Source of the DNA: Kingdonia uniflora
Lineage: Eukaryota; Streptophyta; Magnoliopsida; Ranunculales; Circaeasteraceae
DNA length: 64,000 nucleotides
Reading direction: 5' to 3'
Assembly (NCBI GenBank): GCA_014058105.1
Contig: JACGCM010000779.1
Location: 558,001 to 622,000, forward strand
The stretch's first letter is position 1. Each line of letters starts with the position of its first letter. This document shows positions 44,913 to 56,225 of the stretch, piece by piece. The translations under genes were made by a program, and so were the position numbers. Under the pieces are notes generated by a model that searched no databases, had not been told where the DNA came from, and was given only the letters and a program-made list of their open reading frames with translations.

Positions 44913-46979
44913 ATGTTTTGCTTTCGAAAATTATTGATCTTCTTACTTCTCATCCCCTCTGTAAAGGCGACTACGTTCAGTTACTCTTTCTTTGAATTAA
45001 GCCCGAGAAACATAAGCTTAGAAGGGAATGCATCCTCTACTGATGGATTTATCCAACTCACTACAAACCGACGTGATGCACTCCTCAACAACAGCGTTGG
45101 CCGTGCTGTTTACACCGAACCGGTACGCCTTTATGACTCAACTACTGGAAAACTAGCCGATTTCACCACACGCTTCACTTTTGTGATCAAGATGCTTTTT
45201 CCACCAGATGGAGCCGATGGCCTAGCATTTTTTATTGCTCCTAATGGTTCCCATATTCCGTACAATTCAGGTGGTAATTGCCTTGGGATAATTTCTGATA
45301 GTTCCAAATTCAATTCAACAAAAAATCCAGTAGTTGCAGTTGAATTTGATACTTTTCCAAATGCCTGGGATCCAAGGCTTGATCATGTCGGCATCGATGT
45401 TAACTCGATTGCCTCGGTTGCAACATGGAACACTAGTACTTTAAAGAATGGGTCTGAAGCTATTGCTTGGGTTAGATATAATTCAAGTACCCAAAACTTG
45501 AGTGTGTACTTAACTTTTGCTCTAAATCCTGTTTTTAGCGAGAAATATTTTATCCTTTCATATGTTTTGGATTTGAGAGAGGTTTTACCCGAATGGGTTA
45601 CTGTGGGTTTATCGGCGGCCACTGGATCATCCTTCGAAGTACATAACATTCTCTCGTGGGAGTTTAATTCGACAGACTTCCCTTCTGGTTCAATAATCGA
45701 CGGAGGGAAGGGCAAGAGCAAGAAGACTCTGGGATTGGTAATTGGCTTGGTTCTTGGTGGATCTTTTTTAGTTGGTGGGTTTGGTTTGATTTTGTTATTT
45801 TGGTGGAAGAAAGCAAATAAAAAGGACAAAGAAAATGAGGATTTTATGCTCGATGATGTGTTGTCAGACAATGAATATGAAAAGGGGACAGGGCCGAAAA
45901 GATTTACCTATGCTGAATTAGTCCGTTCGACAAATGATTTCTCAGAGGTAGGGAAACTTGGTGAGGGAGGATTCGGAGGAGTATATAGAGGTATCTTGAG
46001 TGATTCAAACTGGGATGTGGCTGTGAAGAGGGTGTCACAAGGGTCTAAGCAAGGGAAGAAGGAGTTTGTTTCAGAAGTAAAGATCATTAGTCGACTGAGA
46101 CACCGGAATTTAGTACAACTCCTAGGTTGGTGCAATGAAAGACAGGAATTCCTTCTTGTGTATGAGTTCATGCCTAACGGTAGTCTCGATACTCATCTCT
46201 TCAATGGTAAGACTATGTTAACATGGGAGTTGAGGTACAAGATTGCTGTAGGCTTAGCTTCTGCTTTGCTCTATCTACATGAAGAGTGGGAACAATGTGT
46301 AGTTCATAGGGACATTAAGTCGAGCAATTTAATGTTGGATTCAAATTTTAATGCAAAGCTCGGGGACTTTGGGCTAGCTAGGCTCGTCGACCATGACTTG
46401 GGTGCCAAAACGACAATGTTGGCTGGCACGATGGGTTATTTAGCCCCAGAATGTGTTACTAGTGGCAGAGCCGGTAAAGAATCCGATGTTTATAGCTTTG
46501 GAGTTGTTGCCTTGGAAATTGCATGTGGGAGAAGAGCTGTTGAACCTCATGAGGAACGAAGAAAGGTGGGCTTGGTATCTTGGGTGTGGGAGCTTTATGG
46601 AAGTAGGACAATTCTTGAAGCAGGGGATCCGAAACTGAGTATGGATTTTGACGAAAAGCAAATGGAGCAGTTGATGATTGTTGGGTTATGGTGTGCTAAC
46701 TTTGATCCCAACTTAAGACCTTCTATAAGGCAAGCGATCAGTGTTCTTAATTTTGAATCTCCATTGCCAAATCTTCCCATGAAGATGTCATTGCCAACCC
46801 ATTTCACAACTCCATCACATGTCGGTGCATTCTCTAATGCATCGTCAAGCAGTAATACCGATTCTCAGATAAATCAGAGTCAGTGTTCATGTAGCAGTTG
46901 TTCTACAAGTTCTTCAAATTTCAATTCATCCCTTAAGTATTCTACTTCTTCAGCTCTTCTGCACTCTGCACCAAGGTGA
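44913..46979 (+). CDS. L-type lectin-domain receptor kinase (LecRK-IX-like), intact
   Basis: Single-exon gene of 688 residues. A signal peptide (1-19, MFCFRKLLIFLLLIPSVKA) precedes a legume-lectin ectodomain (about 20-262) with DGLAFFIAP, VAVEFDTF and a C-terminal VGLSAATGSSFEVHNILSW strand. A transmembrane helix (about 271-296, LGLVIGLVLGGSFLVGG) follows. The Ser/Thr kinase has G-loop GEGGFGGVYRG, VAVKR lysine near 371, HRDIKSSN with Asp 467, DFGLAR with Asp 485, and APE in YLAPEC, so all catalytic residues are present. The tail is Ser/Cys-rich (QCSCSSCSTSSS). Such plasma-membrane receptors link the cell wall or ligands to immunity signalling. The IX-type label rests on the 'EEWEQCVVHRDIKSSN' and 'RLVDHD' segments. 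It has a tandem paralogue at 48102. Confidence 0.95.
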   Translation: MFCFRKLLIFLLLIPSVKATTFSYSFFELSPRNISLEGNASSTDGFIQLTTNRRDALLNNSVGRAVYTEPVRLYDSTTGKLADFTTRFTFVIKMLFPPDGADGLAFFIAPNGSHIPYNSGGNCLGIISDSSKFNSTKNPVVAVEFDTFPNAWDPRLDHVGIDVNSIASVATWNTSTLKNGSEAIAWVRYNSSTQNLSVYLTFALNPVFSEKYFILSYVLDLREVLPEWVTVGLSAATGSSFEVHNILSWEFNSTDFPSGSIIDGGKGKSKKTLGLVIGLVLGGSFLVGGFGLILLFWWKKANKKDKENEDFMLDDVLSDNEYEKGTGPKRFTYAELVRSTNDFSEVGKLGEGGFGGVYRGILSDSNWDVAVKRVSQGSKQGKKEFVSEVKIISRLRHRNLVQLLGWCNERQEFLLVYEFMPNGSLDTHLFNGKTMLTWELRYKIAVGLASALLYLHEEWEQCVVHRDIKSSNLMLDSNFNAKLGDFGLARLVDHDLGAKTTMLAGTMGYLAPECVTSGRAGKESDVYSFGVVALEIACGRRAVEPHEERRKVGLVSWVWELYGSRTILEAGDPKLSMDFDEKQMEQLMIVGLWCANFDPNLRPSIRQAISVLNFESPLPNLPMKMSLPTHFTTPSHVGAFSNASSSSNTDSQINQSQCSCSSCSTSSSNFNSSLKYSTSSALLHSAPR

Positions 46980-48101
46980 TACAGGGACAATTCTAATGCT
47001 TGCAAGTAGGTTTACCCTAATTTTTAGGCCAATTCGTACGGCCTCTCGCGATAAGATGGTATTTCATGTTTGATGTAAATAAATCTTGCGCGATACATTA
47101 GTTTTGAGCTAACAAAACCCCCCCTTATATGCTTTTGGGTTTTGTTGTTGAAATTAGAAGGATCTTTCTATATTTTTCTCTTGATAGTTTGATTTATATT
47201 GCATCTCGAATTTGTTTGGGCTCTTTTAAGTGAAACTGTGGTTAATTATTTTTCTTCAGTCTGTAAAAATTGTGAATTTGAGTGGATTGCTTTCAATGTT
47301 TTTTCCTGCAATTCTTTGAGGTGATTTAGGTACAGTTATTCATAAGTTGTTAAAATAAATAACGTAAAAGCTAACTTTTATGACGCGAGATAAAATGCTC
47401 TCCTAAGGTTTGGTAAATTGAACTCTACTAGAAGAAATTCAGATACCTGGATTCAGTGTATGGAGTTGTATCTTTCTTTGAAAATTTGAATTATATGGCA
47501 TCCCATGTCCCCGCACTTTAGTAATACTTCTCTAAAGAAAGATGCCAGGTTTATAGTATACACTAACCTAGTCTTTGCCGGCTGATCGTATTGTTTTATT
47601 AGTCCAGAAGAAAATTCATTTGAACTCTTCTTCTTCCAGTTACAGCCTCACTTAGAACCTGAGAATACATGACCGTAAAATCCAAGCAGAGGGTGTAAAT
47701 TAATTTTAACCATGTCAAGCAAGTGCAAATCCAAAAGAAAAAAAATATGAATGTTGCAGATTGTGCAAGCATGGCTGATGTGGTGATGATTCCAATTGGA
47801 ATGGATGATAAAGAAAAGAAATTATACTATGTGATGGTCTGGAGCTATTTTATTCTATGTGAGAATAATTCAACCTGGGAAAGTTCAACAAGACAAAAGA
47901 TTAGTTTTATTTTAACAAGAAGGTACCTAATCAAGGCGCTCAATCCAGTAAAATTCAACCAGAGACCATTGATTAATTCAATAAACAAACTTATCGCCTG
48001 TCATTGTTTAAGAAATGTTGATTAATTTAAACATGATACTTTAGACTAACCAGAAGCATATAGGTAAACGGTTAATTGAATTCATCCTTCACCTTTCGAT
48101 C
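46980..48101. other. Intergenic DNA between the two lectin kinases
   Basis: 3' UTR of the first gene and the presumed promoter of the second. A 100-codon open frame at 47723-48025 has no domain or start context and is probably chance. No other gene seen. Confidence 0.5.
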
Positions 48102-50206
48102 ATGACTCTACCCAAGTTAACAGATTATCACCTTGGATCCATACAAACTCTTTTGGTTCTCTCTCAGATCGCCATCTACTTCATATTGTTTCTACCCTAC
48201 ACAAATTCAGAACTCTTCAATTTTTCATCTTTCAACTCAAATGAACAAAATATATATCAAGAAGGGGACGCGTTCTCCTCTAACGGGGTTCTTCAACTCA
48301 CCAAGAACCAACAAGATGGTTCTCTTACTAATAGTGTTGGTCGGAGCACCTACTCCAAACCTGTGCAGTTGTGGGACTCAAAGACAAAACGGCTCGCAAG
48401 TTTTAGGACACACTTTTCCTTTGTTATTAAAGCAGTCAATTCATCTATGTATGGCGAAGGCCTCTCTTTCTTCCTCGCACCTTTTAATGCTGAGATCCCA
48501 TATAACTCGACCGGTGGGTTTCTTGGCCTATTCAGTCAACACTCCGCCTTCAACTCGACCCAAAATCCTATTGTTGCGGTTGAGTTTGACAGTTTAAAGA
48601 ATTATTGGGATCCCAGTGACGATCATGTGGGCATTAATGTTAACTCTATCGTTTCTGTGGCTAACGTAACATGGAGTAGTAGCATAAAAAATGGATCAAC
48701 CGCCAATGCTTGGGTAGATTACAATTCTGTTTCTAAGAACTTGAGTGTTTTCTTGACCTATGCCGGTAATCCTTCATATAACGGGACGTCCACCCTTTTT
48801 CATGTTGTCGATTTAAGGGATATTTTACCAGAAATGGTACGTGTTGGGTTTTCGGCTTCTACAGGCTCATGGATCGAAATACATAACATCTTATCCTGGG
48901 ATTTTTTCTCGGACGAGTTCCCTGAAGATAAAAGTAAGACAATTATTGGATTAGTTCTGGGTCTGGTTTTTGGTGGGATCATCTTGGTTAGTGTGTTTGG
49001 GGTGCTTTTCTTTTCCTGGTGGAAGAAACGGGTTGCACACAAAAAGGAGAACAATGATTCTGACGATTTCATGGACGACGAATTTGAGAAGGGAACTGGG
49101 CCCAAGAGGTTTTCTTACAATGAACTGGTAGGTGCGACAAACAACTTTTCTGAAGAAGGGAAGCTTGGGGAAGGAGGATTTGGAGGTGTTTACAAAGGAT
49201 TCGTAGGTGATCTAAACTTGGATGTTGCCGTTAAGAGGGTTTCAAGGGGGTCTAAACAAGGAAGAAAAGAGTACATATCTGAAGTGAAGATTATTAGTCG
49301 AGTGAGACACAGAAATTTGGTTCAACTCCTCGGTTGGTGTCATGAACGAGGTGAACTAATCCTTGTTTATGAGTACATGCCCAACGGAAGCCTCGATGCC
49401 CATCTATTTGGGAAGAAGTACATGCTAACATGGGTTGTGCGGCACAAGATAGCTCTTGGCTTGGCTTCTGCATTGCTCTATCTGCATGAAGAGTGGGAAC
49501 AATGTGTGGTGCATAGAGATATTAAGTCTAGCAATGTGATGTTAGATTCAAGTTTTAATGCGAAACTTGGAGATTTTGGTCTAGCCAGGCTTGTAGATCA
49601 TGAATCAGGATTACAAACTACTATGTTAGCAGGGACTATGGGTTACTTGGCGCCCGAATGTGTTACAACTGGTCGATCCAGCAAGGAATCAGATGTCTAT
49701 AGTTTTGAATTGTTGCTCTTGAAGTTTCCTGTGGGAGAAGACCTGTTGAACCAAGTAAAGCGAGTTTAATAGAGTGGGTGTGGGAGCTCTATGGACAAGG
49801 GAAGCTCCTTGAAGCGGTTGATGAGCGACTAGGTATGGAATTTGACGAACGACAAATCGAATGTCTAATGGTTGTCGGTCTGTGGTGTGCTCATCCTGAT
49901 CTTAATCTCCGACCTTCTATAAGGCAGGTGGTTAATGTTCTCAATTATGAATCTCCACTACCAAACCTTCCATCGAAGTTGCCGACGCCTGTGTATTTCG
50001 TACCTCCCATGCAATTCTGTCTTTTCTCGAATGCATCATCAAATGGTCTGACGGATTCACACGTAGATCGTAGTCAGTGTTCATGTAGCAGCTGCACCAC
50101 ATATTCTTCAAAGTTTACAAATTTTTCTACAGGTTCTTCTCCTTCTAAATCTCTGCTAAATTCACATAAAACAGCAGATATGTACCAAGTAACTTCAAAC
50201 TTATGA
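48102..50206 (+). pseudogene. L-type lectin receptor kinase 2, frameshifted in the kinase domain
   Basis: Tandem paralogue of 44913-46979. Frame one (48102-49769) gives an N-terminal hydrophobic signal, a legume-lectin domain (VAVEFDSLKNYWDP, GFSASTGSWIEIHNILSWDF), a transmembrane helix and a kinase with GEGGFGGVYKG, VAVKRVS, HRDIKSSN (Asp 473), DFGLAR (Asp 491) and YLAPEC. Straight after ESDVYSF the frame shifts: relative to the paralogue one base is missing near 49706-49709 (TTTTGAATT where the paralogue has TTTGGAGTT). The rest, from WELYGQGKLLEAV to the Ser/Cys tail and stop at 50206, is intact in the -1 frame. Without it the kinase C-lobe is lost after subdomain IX. A sequencing or assembly error, or a very recent mutation, is possible, because no other damage is visible. 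Confidence 0.9.
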
Positions 50207-50262
50207 TTGTATCACACATGATCTTTTAATATATATATATAAATTTAGTTTTATTTAGGTAT

Positions 50263-50836
50263 ATCTAATAGCCTAATTTCGGGATTCGAACTTAGCCTTT
50301 ACACCAGATATGGTTAGAATGCTCAAGAACAGTAAATAACTAACAAGGTAATTTAGCGTGGAAAACCTTTGAATAGGTTAAAGACCACAATATCTCTTGA
50401 GGATTTTGAGAAAAAGAGAGGGATATTATTGAGATTGCTAGCTTATTATAATGAGTGTTCTGAGTATTTGAGTGTGGAATGTTAGAGCGAGGATTCAACC
50501 ATCCTTCATCTCGAATTCTCTGGTCATATTTATAGGTCTTATAATATGACCGCTTGGCGAACATAAAGATTCTTAATGACGGACGTTACAAAATATATAT
50601 ACTTGATGAGCTTTAATCCGATTATGTAACTGTCTGACCTTGCTGTTTTGTAACGGCTTCATAGATGACGTCGTATCTGTTGACTTGAACTATTGAGGTA
50701 GATGTAGAAAGTGATAAACATAGCTATGTAACTGTACGGTGCCATACATTATGCCACATGCATGTTGAGGAGGTCGAGTGGTTGAATTCTGGTCGAGGAT
50801 GAAGTATGAGTTCAAAATGCGGAATTAGCCACTACA
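50263..50836 (-). repeat. Element Z 3' LTR
   Basis: On the element strand it begins TGTAGTGGC. It shares the GTGGAAA-CCTTTGAATAGGT region with the LTR at 23487-23971 and the TGTAG start with the Tat LTRs. TATA-like CATATTTATAGGTC near 50525. Confidence 0.6.
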
Positions 50837-50853
50837 ACTGCCCCCTCTCAACC

Positions 50854-51912
50854 AACAGTATGAGAGACCTTGTGGGCGAGTGGTGTTGGTTGAGAAACAT
50901 CATTAAGACTGTAATTAATACCGGGTAATTATTTTCAATGTAACTTCATGAATATCTGTTTGTGGCTTTTGGGTTTTCTAGAACCAATGGTTCTAGTCAA
51001 TTCTGTTGCATGGGGAATCTTCCGGACGTTGAGAATTTGAAGAGTCGGCTTCAATGCTGATCATTGTATAAAGAGCATTCTGATTGGTGTGTGATTAACC
51101 AAGTGGTGGAGGTTATGGCGGAAGAGGTGGTGATGGCGGAGGTTTATCTTCTAGGGACCATAGATATTGGCCATGAAGAAGATCCTTCTGCTGGTACCGT
51201 ATCTCTTCCGCGATTTTCCAGTTCTACTATTTCCTGTTCCTTTAAGGCAGGGGATCAGAGTTTAGAAGTTGCTTTAATTTTGCATCTTCTTCCTCGTTGA
51301 CTGCTGAGAAACATTTCAAACTGTTACTTGATGATATTGGAAAGTAGTCTATAGATTTTATGAAATGCTAGTTATTTGTAAAGTAATCTGTAAGAAATTT
51401 GTCGAACTATTGAAATGTCAATGTTCTGTAATTTTGATGCTGTGTTTCAAACTTTGTAGCTTCTTGTTCTGTAAATATGTATGTAGGAGTGTTTCTGAAC
51501 AAATCGAACTGTAAGGAGCAATAAATGGTAGTGGAAGTCGAGGTTTGAAAATGTAAAGAGTTCGTGTGATGATAGAAATAGATAGTTTCTGTAAAATTAC
51601 TGGGTGGTTGTAAAGGTATATGGTTTTCTGCGATCTATGTATTCGAACTTGATAAAAAATGTCTCGAACTGTGGAAAGAATTGAGATTGGCCTGTAGGTG
51701 CTACCGCTGGACTTGCTTGATTTTGTATGTTGTCATCTTCATATTGGTGCGTATAAAATCTGAGGAGATATTTCATAACATGGAAAGAATGATCTATCAT
51801 AATCTTCGGGATTGTCTGTTAATATTTTTCTGTCCGAAAATTTTTCTTGTAAAATATATCTTTCAACAACCTCTGTTGGGTGATATAGATTTTCATAAAT
51901 CTTTCTGGTGTT
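50854..51912. other. Internal non-coding part of element Z
   Basis: Sequence between the polypurine tract and the mini-gene promoter. A 78-codon open frame at 51064-51300 is Val/Glu-rich and unplaced; I see no supported gene. Confidence 0.4.
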
Positions 51913-52343
51913 TATATAAAGTAGTGATCCTTAGCTGTTAGGTCTTATATCTTCTATAGGGACAATTTGTTATGGAGGCAGTGTAGTTAACTATGGTGAG
52001 GATACGTTCTCAGCGTGCTCGTCATGCAGTCGATGGTAGGTTCCATATCAAGGCTGTTGAAGTTCGTGAACGATATTTTCGTCGATTGCCTTATGATGTT
52101 GTATTACCGGAATGACTATTAAATTTGAATGGCCTAGATGATGAAGGCAGGCGTACAGAGTATGATCGTTTTTATGGTGTGATGTGTTTCGTAGGTCTCT
52201 ACTGGATGCCACGGTACGAGAAATGATTGTTCGACAGCTCACATGTGACAAAATTGTTGAAGAGGATGGAAGGGCAGCAAAAGGAGAGATAATTCCATGT
52301 GGGGAGGTGAACCATCCAGGCTGCTTTAAATGTAACTACAGAA
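51913..52343 (+). pseudogene. Antisense mini-gene copy c (element Z)
   Basis: TATATAAA (51913-51920) lies before ATG 51993, whose product starts MVRIRSQRARHAVDGR, matching the MVRTRAQ start of copy b. A TGA after LPYDVVLPE breaks it, and a frame change near 52185 is needed to reach the conserved end: SLLDATVREMIV and then IVEEDGRAAKG, parallel to copy b's SEEDVAAARNG. AATAAA at 52373 follows. This is the third member of the mini-gene family in the window, from a different element family than Tat-1. Confidence 0.5.
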
Positions 52344-52597
52344 GTTTGTAAGATCGAACTATGAAATTTTGTAATAAATAAGTAATCTATTTGCAGTAAT
52401 CTGTTTATGTTATTTGTTATATGTAGAACGGGGCAAAGTTGATGCGATGATCTGAAATAAATAAGAATAAAGTATTATGTTTTACTGTTTGTGTGCATAT
52501 ATTGTGGATGACAGTTGTATAATTTTAACAGCTGTATAAATATCTTTAAATTTTGAATATTAAACTATTTTAGGAATGTCGTACGATCTTGGTATAA

Positions 52598-53035
52598 TAT
52601 AAAAGTAAGGTGATTGATCATTTGTACTACGTTAGAAAAGTGGGGAAATTTTTTTTAATGGCAGAAAATAGAGGCAGACGTGATTACAATAGACGTTATC
52701 ATAGAAGTCATGATGATGCTGTTAACCAAAAAGAAGTGCCTGTAGAAATAATAGGGGTGACTAACACGTGTTTGAAGGGGCCATCGTTTCGTAAACCGAG
52801 GGAGTGTATAAAAACTCGTATCTCTCTTCCTCATAAATTATCTATAGTTACAGAAAGAGAGAAAAGTGGTATAAATCCTATCTCCAAAGAGAGGAAATAT
52901 TTGAGTTCTGAGTGTGATCTAAGAGGGAAAGCTTCATCAGGTGATATAAAACTGTTGGAGAAGCGACGGGAGAGATCATTTTCGTTAAGATGTCCGCGTA
53001 AAGCAGAAGATTGCGGTTCTTCAAGTACAGGTTAG
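52598..53035 (+). CDS. Antisense ORF d of element Z, basic, hypothetical
   Basis: TATAAAA (52598-52604) lies 53 bp before ATG 52658. The product of about 125 residues starts MAENRGRRDYNRRYHRSHDD and is Arg/Lys-rich throughout. It ends just past a donor-like ACAG|GTTAGT (53030/53031), suggesting it is the first exon of a spliced gene continuing at 53361. No family recognised; position corresponds to the N-terminal part of the Tat-1 antisense gene. Confidence 0.45.
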   Translation, partial: YKSKVIDHLYYVRKVGKFFLMAENRGRRDYNRRYHRSHDDAVNQKEVPVEIIGVTNTCLKGPSFRKPRECIKTRISLPHKLSIVTEREKSGINPISKERKYLSSECDLRGKASSGDIKLLEKRRERSFSLRCPRKAEDCGSSSTG

Positions 53036-53360
53036 TGGTGTGCTTGCCTATTTTGGTTTGCGAGTAATTTGTGTATTACATTATATGTTTATCGTTGTGG
53101 GTTGAGGGATATAGAAGTTTGATAATGTAGGGGGTTTAAGATCTTGAGTAGAGAGTTATGTATTGCATAAGATTTGAGATATGAAAAGACTGTAGAGAGA
53201 GAAAATGCTTTTTTGGAGAAGAAGGGGGAAAATTGAAATGATTGTTTGTTGTTTTTAAAAATTAGAAATGAAACGTGTTGACTGGGTAGAAACAAGGGTG
53301 GGATTGTTTTTTCTGTGTGTAGGGTATATCATAATGACAAATTTTTTTGTGTATCTATAG

Positions 53361-53826
53361 GTCTAGTATGCATTCAAAACCTATAAATCCTATGAGTAAA
53401 TTTGTAGTATCATCAAGTTCAGAGGAAACATCATCGTCGGGGGGAGATGGCGATTGTAGTGTAATGGAGGAGACCATAAATAAAATAGATGTTACTGTAG
53501 GTTTAGAGATTGGTGAGTCCAGTAAAGTAGAGAAAGTTATAGAAAAAGTGGATACAAAAGAGAAATATAAATTATTTTACATATATCTTGAGGGAGTAGA
53601 TGTAGGAAAATAATTTTTGAAATATAAAAAGAAATTACAGGGGGAATGGGGTAACTATATGATGGACCACAGTCGTTGCTTCAGAGCCTACATACCAGAA
53701 AAGGGGGAGGAGGCGGTATACTATCAAGTTTCTTGTTTGGAGAAGTGGAAAAGGGAGAAAAAGATTGGTAAGGATATGACAATCTCGTATTATGATGGCC
53801 TTGGGCTGGCAGGCTCGAGTGATTGA
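53361..53826 (+). pseudogene. Antisense ORF e of element Z, possible second exon
   Basis: Acceptor-like TTTTTTTGTGTATCTATAG precedes 53361. From ATG 53368 the frame reads MHSKPINPMSKFVVSSSSEE, an acidic Ser/Glu region, then a TAA at 53611. It continues in frame with FLKYKKKLQGEWGNYMMDH to TGA 53826. The phase does not fit the ORF d donor exactly (one base off), so either the junction differs or an indel has occurred. Acidic-then-basic layout resembles the Tat-1 antisense gene, but sequence similarity is not evident by eye. Confidence 0.4.
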
Positions 53827-53830
53827 TTTT

Positions 53831-56225
53831 TATGTTACCCTAGCTGAATCAGGTCGTTTATGACCTTAGGATCCCTCTGACCTTCTTTCAGAAAGGGGTC
53901 ATGAATGTATTACAGTGCTGCTGATAGAAGGTTTTTAGGGCCTCTAGCAAAATACCTGCTTAAAATACGGTTGTCGAATTGTAGCACGGGTGAGTGGGAT
54001 CGAATCCACTAGGAAGTTTGGGAAAATAAATACTTTCTAGGTTGAATTAGGTTTTATAAGAGATAAATCTAAAAGAAAGAAATAGCAAGAACAATTAGCA
54101 AAAGAATAGCTACGACTAGAATTCGGCCCAACCAAAGCAATAATAGTAATTATGTAGATTTACTAGGCGAATTATTTATGTCAAAAATCCCGGGTAGGGC
54201 ATCTTCGATGTAAATGTCAATCCTAGATCCATGGTTAGGCATCTAAGGTTTGATCAAATTAGATTTTACCTAATCTGATGTATAGAAGGAATTCTTCCAA
54301 CTATGGTTAAGCTTGGTCAAATTTCTCCTTCGAGTTCTCTTCGTGTTTGCCCTAAAATTCGGTTTAATGGTTATAACACCGAATTTTGGCTAAATAGTCT
54401 AAATTTACTTACTAGCTATGGTTAAGCCTAACAGTAGATTATAGCTATTTTAGAAGATTGCAAAAGAGAACTAATCCTAGAACTACAACATAACTATTGT
54501 TACTCGGGTAAGGGCTTCCTTCTAGTCACAACTAGAAGAGATTAACCTTCTATCATTCCCAAGATCATTGCATGAACTAGCTAACTATTTATAAAAGAAA
54601 ATAAAAGAGAGAGATGAGACAATTAAATAAAACTAAGACTTTATTTCTTCTAAACTTGCTCCAATATGAGATGCCCAATTACAATTAACCTTCTATCATT
54701 CCCAAGATCATTGCATGAACTAGCTAACTATTTATAAAAGAAAATAAAAGAGAGAGATGAGACAATTAAGTAAAACTAAGACTTTATTTCTTCTAAACTT
54801 GTTCCAATATGAGATGCCCAATTACAATGGGGGGAGGGATCCTTTTATAGGAGAAGGAACCCAAATTTAGAAACTATACATTACATTTTAAAGAATATTT
54901 TCATAATAATATCTTCTAATTTTGTAACCAATCACCTAAGATTCTTGCATATAATTCCCTTAAGTGATGTAGAGATCTTTCTTCATCGAAACTCTTGCAT
55001 ATATTTTCAATATAAAATATCTTCAAGGATCTTGGATGCAATATATTCTTTGATCTTATTCTCCAATAATATTTGTGTATATATATATTTTTAATCTTGA
55101 GACCAAATATATTGCTTCTTTGAGTTTTTGTGCAATGAACTGCTGAAGGCAATTTTGCTTGACTTTAAGAGCTTGGTTTCAAATATTCATCTCCAATAGC
55201 TGCAATCAAACAAACATACATAAGTAACCAAAATTAAATATAATGGATGACTAAAATACATGTTAGAGTATATTAAAAATGTTATAATTATGCGCTCATC
55301 AAAGACACCCAAATTTATCTTTTGCTCGTCCCGAGTAAAATAAAATAATAGCCACTTTCGTAGGGAGCGCGATTGTATTTAACATATGCAACAAGTCGTT
55401 AAACCTCCAAGTTTAGCCTGGTGGACGAGTGTTGTCTCATGAGGGTTTGCAGTGACTATACCCACAAAAGTCAATAATGAAATTTTAAACAATTCTAGAA
55501 TACACATGACTCATTTCCTGTGAACTTATCATTACTTAGTTGTGACAAAAATATACCGATTGGAAAATACTTAAACTTGTTATTCTCATAAGTATGCCAA
55601 AAAATATTTTAAGCTTATCCGAAACCAGAAGTACTACCTCAAGATTAGAAAGAGATTTCAAGTATTTTGCTTTAGCTATATTTGAGTGTACAGTGAAAAT
55701 AGTTTTATCACCTAATACGTTGTCTAAAATAATTTACTCAGTTTTTGGTAGTCTAGTTTTTTGGAATAAATTTAACGGTCAGTTCGACAAGTGCCTTAGT
55801 CAATTCGTCTTCCAAGAATTTTACTTTTTTCTTTTCTTTTGCAAGCCTTTTCTTATTGAGAACATTATTTCTTACTGAAGCCTCCGTTACAAGGAGTTTT
55901 CGGTCGATAATCCCCGCCAGTTAGCTAAGGTTGTCAGGGTGTGGTACCCCATCAAGGCCTAGACTCAGGATTTTCACAAGTAACATTTTCTTGTGCTCCT
56001 TTCACATAGTTCATGGTCAAACTTGAGATTGGTGATAATTTTTCTTCTTTCAGCTCTTAATCATGCGAGTAGCCTTGCAACATAAAAGTTTTTAGAACAC
56101 ATTTGGCTTATTATTTATTCTCAGGAATGAACTTATTCTTAGGCAGTCGTCTCCCTTGTAGCAAACTATTCCTAACATAAATGTTAAATTTCCCTTACAC
56201 TGAGCAAAAATCTATTGAAGGTATT
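53831..56225. other. Repeat-like non-coding region
   Basis: No gene recognised. Near 53960-54015 it has TAGCACGGGTGAGTGGGATC followed by GAATCCACTAGGAAG, a block I associate with plant repeats but cannot assign. Near 55290-55345 is a CATCAAAGACACCC / CTCGTCCCGAGTAAA block. Open frames at 55594-55878 and on the - strand at 55152-54916 have no recognisable features. Confidence 0.4.
54541..54826. repeat. Recent tandem duplication, 2 x 143 bp
   Basis: Units 54541-54683 and 54684-54826 both start ATTAACCTTCTATCATTCCC and differ at only a few positions (for example AATTAAATAAAAC versus AATTAAGTAAAAC, and CTTGCTCC versus CTTGTTCC). Confidence 0.95.

Larger units (their letters stand above)
50263..53830 (-). 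mobile_element. Tat-like gypsy fragment Z (3' LTR plus antisense genes, no pol)
   Basis: A 3' LTR (about 50263-50836) is followed inward by polypurine tract GAGAGGGGGCAGT (element strand), then + strand (antisense) reading frames at 51993, 52658 and 53368. This is the same layout as the 3' third of Tat-1. No pol, gag, 5' LTR or PBS is found before 53830, so it is truncated or a non-autonomous derivative. The left LTR boundary is approximate. Confidence 0.6.

Noticed and set aside
45131..46171. Several long - strand frames under lectin kinase 1
   Set aside because: They are complementary-strand shadows of a well-conserved coding sequence.
47723..48025. 100-codon frame between the two kinases
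   Set aside because: No recognisable domain, A-rich start and no conserved features; most likely chance.
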